Assembly: GCF_002007215.1 (NCBI RefSeq)
Contig: NZ_MUHX01000004.1
Coordinates: 62,001 to 126,000 of the forward strand
Source of the DNA: Pyramidobacter sp. C12-8
GTDB taxonomy: Bacteria; Synergistota; Synergistia; Synergistales; Dethiosulfovibrionaceae
Direction of reading: 5' to 3'
DNA: 64,000 nt
Shown: piece after piece, positions 41,124 to 47,483 of the stretch
Position numbering within the stretch: the first letter of the stretch is position 1
How the letters are laid out: every line of letters starts with the position of its first letter
The notes under the pieces: generated by a model
Told to the model about the DNA's origin: nothing
Databases searched by the model: none
The model's input: only the letters and a program-made list of their open reading frames with translations
Program-made: the position numbers and the translations under genes

Positions 41124-42590
41124 CTACATTGACCCGAATGCCGGGATTTCGATATCCGCCCGCGCGAAGCCGGCAACCGGCGCGCTGGCGATCTGCTCCG
41201 CATATGCGAGAGCGTCTATGAGATCATCGTGCTGCCCAGTGGGGAAGGCGAGCAGCTCGCCCTCCATCTCCTGGAGCCACGGCGCGCCCACGGGGAACCA
41301 CACGCCCCCGACGGCGAACCGCGGCTGCAGCACGTCGATTCTTTGTTCCTTTTTCGCGCCCGCGATCAGGGGCTTGATCGTAAAAAACACGTTGCGGCGC
41401 GGCATCTCCTTTTGCAGGAACGCCAGCATCGCCGCCTGATACTGCACCTTCTCGATGCCGACCGAGATCGGCCGCCATTTTTGCACCAGCCGGAAAATCT
41501 CGTCCATGTGCTCCACCGGCGTCACCCGGCCGTACCAGCAGTCGAGCACCTGCCACATCCCCTCCGGCGTCACGCCGACCACGCAGCACACCGAGTAGTC
41601 GGCGCTGGCCGCCTTGCTCGACGCCAGATCCACCGTCATGTAGACGCTCAGCTCGTCGCGCCGCAGTGTGCGCGGGTCATAGTAGCGGAACATCTCGCGC
41701 CGGAACCGCTGCTGCTCAGGGCTGCGCGCCTCGCACAGCATCTCTCGGTACCAGACGTCCGACATACCTTTGCGCGCGAACGCCTCTTTCTGCTCGAGGA
41801 TCGACTCGACGGGATACCGCGCCGGCCACGACGAGCGCCACTCCCCGGCGTCGTCCTGCGTCATTTTCGGCACACGCTCCGCCTCGAATCCCCAGACGTC
41901 GGCGTCTTTGATCATCCGCTCGATAATGCTGCGCTCGCCGAGGTTATTGCCGATCATGAAAATCCGCGACTCATGCCCGAGGAAATAGATGTCGGACATG
42001 AACCATTTCCAGTCGCTCTCGCAGACCGTCTCACTGCTTACGTCATCCAAATCCTGGATGTCGTCGCAGACAATCAGGTCCGGCCGTTTCGCGCCCCACG
42101 ACAGGCCGCGGATGGCGCCGCCCTTGCCGAACGCCGCGAGGCGCACCTGCAGCCCCGACCTGTACCGCACCTGGAACGCGTTGCCGCTGTCCTCGAGGAT
42201 ATCCGGCAGCCCGTCCGCCTGCATCATCAGCTCCGGGCGCGCCTGCCACTCTCGCGATGTCTCCCGCAGCAGCGCTGCCGCCAGCTCTTTCGTGGCGCGG
42301 ATGATAACGATAAAACTGCGCTCGGGGCTCGGAAACGTCAAAGCGTGAAGCAGGTTTGCCCGCAGCGCGATCTGCGTTTTAGCGCTCTCGCGGAACGCCT
42401 CGATGGCAACATTTTTATCGCTGTGCAGAATGATATTGCTCCATCTATGATGGGCCTCCATCGGCGCGACGTCTCCCGGCGACGCCAGCAGCGCCGAGCG
42501 GAACGCCACCAGCGAGTCGCGGCTGACCGCCAGACGCGCCGCAAGCTCGATCTCGCGCTGTGCCGGCGGCAAAGACTTGAGGTCATCCAT
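41124..42590 (-). CDS. terL: Terminase large subunit
   Basis: The 488-residue packaging motor has both domains. In the ATPase, the Walker B is LIVCDDIQDLDD and the coupling motif follows as FMIGNNLGE. In the RNase H-like nuclease, MTVDLASSKAASADYS supplies the first Asp, VGIEKVQYQ the second acidic site and QHDDLIDALAYAE the last. The N-terminal Walker A is of the relaxed T4/gp17 type (HRWSNIILHSDKNVA region). It overlaps the small subunit gene. Confidence 0.92.
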   Translation of the reverse strand: MDDLKSLPPAQREIELAARLAVSRDSLVAFRSALLASPGDVAPMEAHHRWSNIILHSDKNVAIEAFRESAKTQIALRANLLHALTFPSPERSFIVIIRATKELAAALLRETSREWQARPELMMQADGLPDILEDSGNAFQVRYRSGLQVRLAAFGKGGAIRGLSWGAKRPDLIVCDDIQDLDDVSSETVCESDWKWFMSDIYFLGHESRIFMIGNNLGERSIIERMIKDADVWGFEAERVPKMTQDDAGEWRSSWPARYPVESILEQKEAFARKGMSDVWYREMLCEARSPEQQRFRREMFRYYDPRTLRRDELSVYMTVDLASSKAASADYSVCCVVGVTPEGMWQVLDCWYGRVTPVEHMDEIFRLVQKWRPISVGIEKVQYQAAMLAFLQKEMPRRNVFFTIKPLIAGAKKEQRIDVLQPRFAVGGVWFPVGAPWLQEMEGELLAFPTGQHDDLIDALAYAEQIASAPVAGFARADIEIPAFGSM

Positions 42591-43011
42591 TTTTGATCTC
42601 CTGCGCGATCTGCCGCGCCCGCCGCGCCGCTTCCGCCGTCATCTCCGCCCCCAGCACCAGCAGGGGGCCGCCATCAGGGCCGGACGCCCGGACAGTATCG
42701 ATAAAATCTGCCTCGGATTTGCCCAGCAGCTCCGAGGCTTTGAGCCGGTCCTTCATCTCCACGCGCTCGTCCCGCATCGTCGCCGTCCAAAACGACTGGC
42801 GCTCCTCGCGCGTCGCGATAAGAGAGCCGCGGCGTTTCGTTTCGCGAGCTCTGATGGCTGCTGCGATCAGAGGTTTAAAGAGGTTTTCCGACCCTATGCG
42901 CTGCGCTGTCCTCGCCGAATACCCCGCCGCCAGCGCCGCCGCCGTGGCGTTGCCGTCATAGGCGTCGACAAACCGCCGCTGCTTCGCCGTCAATTTTTTA
43001 TCGTCCGCCAC
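42583..43011 (-). CDS. terS: Terminase small subunit
   Basis: This 142-residue DNA-recognition subunit of the packaging motor starts KKLTAKQRRFVDAYDGNATAAALAAGYSARTAQRIG (key part LTAKQRRFV...AAGYS), the standard Terminase_2 HTH signature. The start is set at GTG 43011, preceded by GAGGTG with six-base spacing. An in-frame TTG 51 bases upstream lacks a ribosome-binding site. It begins the leftward late block. Confidence 0.88.
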   Translation of the reverse strand: MADDKKLTAKQRRFVDAYDGNATAAALAAGYSARTAQRIGSENLFKPLIAAAIRARETKRRGSLIATREERQSFWTATMRDERVEMKDRLKASELLGKSEADFIDTVRASGPDGGPLLVLGAEMTAEAARRARQIAQEIKNG

Positions 43012-43122
43012 GCAAATCACCTCGCTTCCAAATAATCTGAATATTTCGTCTTTATTTTTCAAGCCATTAAAAACGGCTCAAACTATTGCAATAGCTGAAT
43101 CTACGCAATTTATTTTGCCCCC

Positions 43123-43150
43123 TTGACATGCTACGCTAGCGTAGTATAAT
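43123..43150 (+). promoter_or_regulatory. Consensus promoter with embedded palindrome, accessory operon 2
   Basis: TTGACA (43123-43128), a 16-base spacer and TATAAT (43145-43150). The spacer holds a perfect 14-bp palindrome CTACGCTAGCGTAG (43131-43144). Flanking sequence matches the promoter of accessory operon 1 on both sides, but the palindrome differs. A repressor bound here would block RNA polymerase. Confidence 0.9.
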
Positions 43151-43167
43151 GGGGCCAGAACAAAAAA

Positions 43168-43184
43168 CGAGCCGCTGCGGCTCG
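43168..43184 (+). other. Hairpin in the 5' leader of accessory operon 2
   Basis: CGAGCCG-CTG-CGGCTCG forms a 7-bp stem seven bases before AGGAGG (43191-43196) and the ATG at 43202. It could stabilise the transcript or modulate initiation. Confidence 0.6.
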
Positions 43185-43201
43185 AAAAATAGGAGGAAAA
43201 A

Positions 43202-43741
43202 ATGAAAAATTACCGCCTTTGGATTAACGGCACGGATTGGGGGTTTTGGCAGGCCGCTTCTGAAATCGACGTCTTCGACGCCGTGGCCCGCGAAGCGGGA
43301 TACGAGAGTCACGCCGATTTCGAGCGCCAGCGGCTCGACGAAGCCGCGCAAAACAACCATTATCGCGACTGGGACGAGTGGGGCGCCGCCGGTCCCGAAG
43401 CGCTGCGTCCCGACCCGGAAAAGTTTTTGGACGATGTATACGATATCGTCGAGGTCATGCCCGACGGCCCCGTCTATGCATACGACGACCCGGACTCCTG
43501 CGGCATCTACGTGGGAGTAGAATCCGGCGACGTCTCTGCAGTGGGCTGGAGAGACGTCGTTGATTACGGCCCCGCCACGCCGGAAAATGTAAAAAAGGCT
43601 GTCAGAGACACTATCCAGGCCCAGCTCGGGTGGGCCCGCGAATGGGAGGACGACCACGAGAATTGGGTCGGATACAACGGCCCGAATGTCGAAGAACTCC
43701 AGCGGCGCTGGGAAGCTCTCTTCCCAGAGGAGGAAATGTAA
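43202..43741 (+). CDS. Acidic protein of unknown function, first gene of accessory operon 2
   Basis: This 179-residue, strongly acidic and Trp-rich protein (YRLWINGTDWGFWQAASEID, RDWDEWGAAGPE, WAREWEDDHENWVG) has no domain I recognise. AGGAGG and an A-run give a very strong start. It is the first product of a near-consensus promoter inside an otherwise silent region of the prophage. It should therefore be made in the lysogen or immediately on infection unless repressed. It is an anti-defence candidate by position and charge, with no direct proof. Confidence 0.75.
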   Translation: MKNYRLWINGTDWGFWQAASEIDVFDAVAREAGYESHADFERQRLDEAAQNNHYRDWDEWGAAGPEALRPDPEKFLDDVYDIVEVMPDGPVYAYDDPDSCGIYVGVESGDVSAVGWRDVVDYGPATPENVKKAVRDTIQAQLGWAREWEDDHENWVGYNGPNVEELQRRWEALFPEEEM

Positions 43742-43818
43742 TACTCGCGGGGTTCCGTTCGAATGACGGGGGGCAGCTCATGCCGCCCCCCAAAATAAAA
43801 AGAAAGGTGGACAATTGA

Positions 43819-44145
43819 ATGAAATACGAAGTAAAATTGAATGATTTGCGCACCGACACCGACGACGCGGGGATGTCCTACCCCGTGACCGCGCAGGAAT
43901 TTTTGCGGGCCGAACCCGGCGTCTATCGGGGTAATTGCGAGGACGGATATGTCGTCCTCGAATCGGGGAAAATTTTAACCCCCTGCGGCGTCGGCCGGTT
44001 TTACGACTCCGAAACAAAATCGGAGTACAGGGAAATTTTTATTGGCGACGTCACCGTGTATTACGACACGAACGACGCGGCCGCGATTGAATTTGAATCC
44101 GCCGACAGCTATGGGACGGGGAAATTTATCCATGTCCCAAACTGA
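43819..44145 (+). CDS. Protein of unknown function, accessory operon 2
   Basis: This 108-residue acidic, Tyr-rich protein (YPVTAQEFLRAEPGVYRGN, DGYVVLESGKILTPCG, IFIGDVTVYYDTNDAA) is predicted to be largely beta structure. No family is recognised. AAAGGTGG precedes the ATG. It occupies the same slot as the 116-residue protein of operon 1, immediately before an HTH_17 gene whose start overlaps its stop, but the two show no clear similarity. Confidence 0.7.
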   Translation: MKYEVKLNDLRTDTDDAGMSYPVTAQEFLRAEPGVYRGNCEDGYVVLESGKILTPCGVGRFYDSETKSEYREIFIGDVTVYYDTNDAAAIEFESADSYGTGKFIHVPN

Positions 44146-44665
44146 TTTTATCGGCACTGCCGAAGCGGCGGCGATCCTCGCCGCCCGCTTCGGCCATTAT
44201 TCCGCCGCAACCCTGCGACAGCTCTGCATCCGTCATGCCGTCCCCGGCGCTCAAAAAATCGGCCGGGATTGGATGATCCCCGTTGAATGGATCAAAAACT
44301 ACACCCCCAAAAGAAAGGATGCAGTAAAGATGCTTTCTCTAACAAACCTCACCCAGCAGGAGTCCGGAATTATTGTCTATGATAATTCGGTTATCGTCGT
44401 CAACTGGTGGGTGCAATGCCCACAAGGACTGCCGCGAGTATTCGCGGGAACTATCATCGGGATCCCCGATCCCGATGCGACGCCGTCAGACGCCGTCCAT
44501 GTCGACGACATTCGCGAAATTTTGCCCGATCCCGAAGATATGGACGTGGTTTACGACTATAACGATGACATTCCCGAACTGTACGCCGACAATGCCGAAA
44601 TCACGTCCGGACGCGCCTGGACGATCGGCGACGTTGTAGTCATAGCCCCGGACGGCTGGTGTTAA
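44132..44665 (+). CDS. HTH_17 regulator fused to an acidic C-terminal domain, accessory operon 2
   Basis: 177 residues. The N-terminal 60 (TAEAAAILAARFGHYSAATLRQL, PGAQKIGRDWMIPVEW) are paralogous to the 63-residue regulator at 16880. Residues from about 65 on form an acidic extension (IVVNWWVQCPQGLPRVFAG, DPDATPSDAVHVDDIREIL, DVVYDYNDDIPELY). In operon 1 the HTH protein stands alone, so here it looks fused to another small acidic protein. It is the likely repressor of the palindromic promoter at 43123. Confidence 0.75.
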   Translation: MSQTDFIGTAEAAAILAARFGHYSAATLRQLCIRHAVPGAQKIGRDWMIPVEWIKNYTPKRKDAVKMLSLTNLTQQESGIIVYDNSVIVVNWWVQCPQGLPRVFAGTIIGIPDPDATPSDAVHVDDIREILPDPEDMDVVYDYNDDIPELYADNAEITSGRAWTIGDVVVIAPDGWC

Positions 44666-45811
44666 ATGGCTGACACGATTGCGGCTGATCTGCGCGCTTT
44701 GCTGGTCAGCTGCTCCGAAACCCCGCCGCGGGCTATTTTGAGGGGCGACCACGAAATTTTGGCGTCAATAGACGCCGAATTGCGAAAAAAAGGCATCCTA
44801 GGGCAAGTCGCCTACAATCAAATTGTTTTTACCGGCTCGGCGGCGCTTGACGTCATGCTGGCCGCGGGGCTTACGCTCCGCCATTACGTAATGCGGGACC
44901 ATCTCGGCGCAGACCGCGCGTATAAAATCGCCGACGACACGATCACTTTTTGCTCAGGACACCCGTGCAAGCGTTTTTTACCGCTGTCCGGCAGCCGGAC
45001 TGTGAAAATCGCCGAGTTGCAGGAACAGCGCAAACAGCGGATCGAGACAAAAAAAATCGCCGCCAAGATCAGCATTTCTGAAAAAACTTTGAGAAACGCC
45101 ATCAAAGACCTCGAAAACAAAGGTTTTTGCATGGCAAAAGGCCCGGCACTTGGGACGAAGCCCCACGCTCCAATCCTCGACCCCGCCACGGAATGGGGAA
45201 GTTATCTTTTAGGCGTGCTTTGGGCGGGGACGTCCTTCGCGCCCAGCGCGCGAGTGACAAGCGTCGTCGTAGGCTGTAAATACAAAGACACCTTATGTAA
45301 TCTCGCAAAGGGGTTTGCGCTCGATGCGGTTATGGACAGACCGCACGGTGGGTATTACAAACTCAGGATACATAAACAAAAAGATGTCGAACACATCACA
45401 CGCGAAGCTTCGCGCGTCGGTATCGATTTTTCGGCGCCTTTTTATTCGCGCGGCGTGCCGAAAATCAAATTCCGCTTTGCTGAGTTTTTGCAGGGCTACG
45501 CCGAAATGCACGGCTGGTCCGGCGAAAACGTCAACCGCCGGCAGGGCACTTCAGCCTATTATTTCTGCCTGTCGGGAGCGCAAGAACTGCTCGAATACAT
45601 TTCCCGCGTCCTGCATGACAAAACAGGATGCCGGCTAAGAACACGATTCGTCCTGGGGAGAGACGACACAACGCCCCATATACGCTGGGCGAGCGAGGAC
45701 ACGGCGAAAATCATCTCATTTCTCGACAGCCCCCTTCCCCACAGCGCGACTTTCCGGCGCCGTTTACACGAAACGAACGCCGACAACAAATTCATGAATG
45801 AACAACAATAA
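44666..45811 (+). CDS. HTH plus degenerate LAGLIDADG-like protein
   Basis: This 381-residue protein has an unassigned N-terminal part (1-110, Cys/His pair FCSGHPCKRF near 95-104). A helix-turn-helix region follows near 128-155 (KKIAAKISISEKTLRNAIKDL). Two segments then resemble LAGLIDADG half-sites: SYLLGVLWAGTSF (about 179-191) and AEFLQGYAEMHGW (about 272-284), each followed by the beta-beta-alpha pattern of that fold (RIHKQKDVEHITREA, IRWASEDTAKIISFL). The acidic catalytic positions look replaced (Gly and His). DNA binding without cleavage is therefore more likely. The ATG immediately follows the preceding stop. Confidence 0.6.
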   Translation: MADTIAADLRALLVSCSETPPRAILRGDHEILASIDAELRKKGILGQVAYNQIVFTGSAALDVMLAAGLTLRHYVMRDHLGADRAYKIADDTITFCSGHPCKRFLPLSGSRTVKIAELQEQRKQRIETKKIAAKISISEKTLRNAIKDLENKGFCMAKGPALGTKPHAPILDPATEWGSYLLGVLWAGTSFAPSARVTSVVVGCKYKDTLCNLAKGFALDAVMDRPHGGYYKLRIHKQKDVEHITREASRVGIDFSAPFYSRGVPKIKFRFAEFLQGYAEMHGWSGENVNRRQGTSAYYFCLSGAQELLEYISRVLHDKTGCRLRTRFVLGRDDTTPHIRWASEDTAKIISFLDSPLPHSATFRRRLHETNADNKFMNEQQ

Positions 45812-45850
45812 AGGCGGGGCCTTCGCGGCCTCGCCTTTGTCGTTATTCTT
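45811..45850. terminator. Terminator of accessory operon 2, probably bidirectional
   Basis: An 11-bp stem (AAGGCGGGGCC with GGCCTCGCCTT, TTCGC loop, 45811-45837) is followed by TGTCGTTATTCTTTTT on the plus strand. TTTATTGTTGTT follows on the minus strand. It separates the rightward accessory operon from the leftward early operon. Confidence 0.85.
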
Positions 45851-45900
45851 TTTCCCCGTAATTCCCAGTCTACATCATATCACGTCAAGACTATGACATT

Positions 45901-46350
45901 CTATGACATCTTTTCTTTTTGCGCCTGATAAACCATATTCGCTTCTTTCAGCGCCAACACGTGCATCCGATTGACGTGCCTCCACGTGTAGCCCAGCTCG
46001 ACCGCGATTTTTTCAAACGGCCACAGATTGAGATACCGCATCTGTAAAATCACCGCTAATTTTGGCGAGGGGACGTCATGAATGATCCCCGTCACCCGAT
46101 CCAGCGCCGCCCGCCATTGCGCGACCTCCGCCTCGATTTTGGCCTCGCAATCCGCAATCGCGCATGCCGCGTCCTCCAGCGCGCTGTGCTCCTCCCCGCC
46201 GTGGACCGTCTGCCGGTCGTACTCCAAGCCTCGGACGCCTTCCGCCTTGGCCCGCAGCCACGCCAAACGTTCGAGATCGGCGTCTAGCCTCTTCTGCGTC
46301 CACCAGACCGACCGCAGCACGCGCTTGATCTCACTTAGATCGTTAGTCAT
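45901..46350 (-). CDS. Phage late transcription regulator (DUF1492/ArpU-like, sigma-region-4 HTH)
   Basis: 149 residues: a helical N-terminus (VLRSVWWTQKRLDADLERL) and a C-terminal sigma70 region-4-like helix-turn-helix (PSPKLAVILQMRYLNLWPFEKIAVELGYTWRHVNRMHVLAL, key part RYLNLWPFEKIAVELGYTWRHV). Proteins of this type activate the late operon of Gram-positive-type phages. It is the last gene of the early operon, just before the late block, which is the expected place for a late switch. Confidence 0.8.
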   Translation of the reverse strand: MTNDLSEIKRVLRSVWWTQKRLDADLERLAWLRAKAEGVRGLEYDRQTVHGGEEHSALEDAACAIADCEAKIEAEVAQWRAALDRVTGIIHDVPSPKLAVILQMRYLNLWPFEKIAVELGYTWRHVNRMHVLALKEANMVYQAQKEKMS

Positions 46351-46828
46351 TTAAGTCTCCCTTGAAAAACACCGACCAGATCGTCTCGTGCTTGCCGCGC
46401 CGTCGGCGATGCCCGAACAGCGGCTTGTAAGGCAGCGCCAGCTGAAGCACGTCGTCGAACGGAATCTGCACGTCCGACCACTTGAAAACCAACGTGCCGC
46501 AGGGCTTAAGCACTCTAAAACACTCTTCAAAGCCGGCACGCAGGTCCTCGCGCCATGTCGGCAGCAGCACGCCGTATTTTTTCGCCGTCCATGAGTCCGC
46601 ACCCAGCTGCGACATGTGCGGCGGGTCGAAAAAAACCAGATAAAAACTTTCGTCGGGAAACGGCATGTGCCGAAAATCGCCCACGACGTCCGGCGATACA
46701 ACGAGCTTTCGCCCGTCGCACAGTGTCTCGTCGGCCTGGCGGTTATCCATAAACACGGCCAGCGGGTTGTTTTTATCATGCCACGCCATGCGGCTGCCGC
46801 AGCAGGCGTCGAGAATTTTCAAAGTCAT
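46343..46828 (-). CDS. Class I DNA methyltransferase
   Basis: This 161-residue SAM-dependent methyltransferase has motif I as ILDACCGSRM and motif IV as LVFFDPPHMSQ, with VLKPCGTLVFKWSD behind. DPPH in place of DPPY/F and the compact size are common for phage orphan methylases of the DNA N6/N4 type. It may protect phage DNA from host restriction. The ATG overlaps the stop of the upstream nuclease-like gene (ATGA), so the two are produced together. The far upstream in-frame extension is a shadow. Confidence 0.8.
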   Translation of the reverse strand: MTLKILDACCGSRMAWHDKNNPLAVFMDNRQADETLCDGRKLVVSPDVVGDFRHMPFPDESFYLVFFDPPHMSQLGADSWTAKKYGVLLPTWREDLRAGFEECFRVLKPCGTLVFKWSDVQIPFDDVLQLALPYKPLFGHRRRRGKHETIWSVFFKGDLND

Positions 46829-47235
46829 CGCCCCAATCCGTAAAATATTTCGATCTGCCGTTTTTCGATTGCCTTGCAGACCGCCTCTTTCAGCTCGCTG
46901 ACCTTTTCGCCGTCTTCGATCCACTCCCACGGCGCGTGGAACACCAGCCAGCCCCGGGTGGCGTAGCCGTTCCCCTTTTCCATGTCTTTGAGCACGCTTC
47001 CCGGCCGGTTGTGCCGCCCCAACGTCCACGTACCGCCGTCAATTTCGACCGCGACTTTTACCCTGGGAAAGGCAATGTCTGCGCGCCACCTACGCTCCGG
47101 CGCGGCGAACGCGAATTCCAATTCAAACGATTCGTCAGTGTTTTTCGAGATCGACTTGGCAAAATCATTTTTCAGAATTTCACGAATTTTATTTTTAATT
47201 TTAATCACTTCCTTGCCGAGTTTATTTTTCCCCAT
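46825..47235 (-). CDS. VSR/PD-(D/E)XK-type endonuclease-like protein
   Basis: 136 residues with the PD-(D/E)XK layout: FELEFAFAAPERRWRADIAFPRVKVAVEIDGG (key residues E, D in RADIAF and E in VAVEIDGG), then GYATRGWLVFHAPWEW. The start is placed at ATG 47235 because the open frame upstream runs through the TTGCATCA repeat cluster and the C8/G10 hairpin and looks non-coding. It overlaps the methylase gene by four bases. A nickase or junction nuclease for phage DNA metabolism is plausible. Confidence 0.7.
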   Translation of the reverse strand: MGKNKLGKEVIKIKNKIREILKNDFAKSISKNTDESFELEFAFAAPERRWRADIAFPRVKVAVEIDGGTWTLGRHNRPGSVLKDMEKGNGYATRGWLVFHAPWEWIEDGEKVSELKEAVCKAIEKRQIEIFYGLGR

Positions 47236-47237
47236 CC

Positions 47238-47483
47238 TGATGCTGATGCAATGATGCCCCCCCCTAAAGGGGGGGGGGCAATTTGCATCAGCAGAAACAG
47301 GCTTTGGGCGCGATGCAAGTTTACTCAAAATCAATTTTGCATCAATTGCATCACGGATCGTCAACCATTGATTTTGCTGACTTTTACTGATGCATTTTTT
47401 TGAAAACATTTTGCATCAAAATTGCCGAGTTCATTTTTTTAGGCGAGTTTAGTTTTTTTGCTGATGCAAAAATTTTTGCATCA
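47238..47483. repeat. TTGCATCA iteron cluster with C8/G10 hairpin, candidate replication origin
   Basis: The octamer TTGCATCA or its complement TGATGCAA occurs at 47244, 47283, 47337, 47346, 47411, 47462 and 47476. Near copies lie at 47238, 47252, 47312 and 47388. A tract of eight C, TAAA and ten G (47257-47278) forms a hairpin inside the cluster. The remaining sequence is AT-rich. It lies directly behind the primase-helicase gene, where phage origins often sit. Confidence 0.75.

Noticed and set aside
43202..43741. ArdA-type antirestriction protein
   Set aside because: The charge and size fit, but no ArdA sequence motif is recognisable, so only a generic anti-defence suggestion is made.
47257..47278. 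C8/G10 tract as a sequencing artefact
   Set aside because: It cannot be excluded from sequence alone, but it sits in a structured repeat cluster and lies outside the chosen coding regions. It was therefore kept as part of the origin candidate.
47236..47409. N-terminal extension of the VSR-like nuclease frame through the repeat cluster
   Set aside because: It would translate the TTGCATCA repeats and the C8/G10 tract into low-complexity peptide. The recognised domain starts after the internal ATG at 47235.
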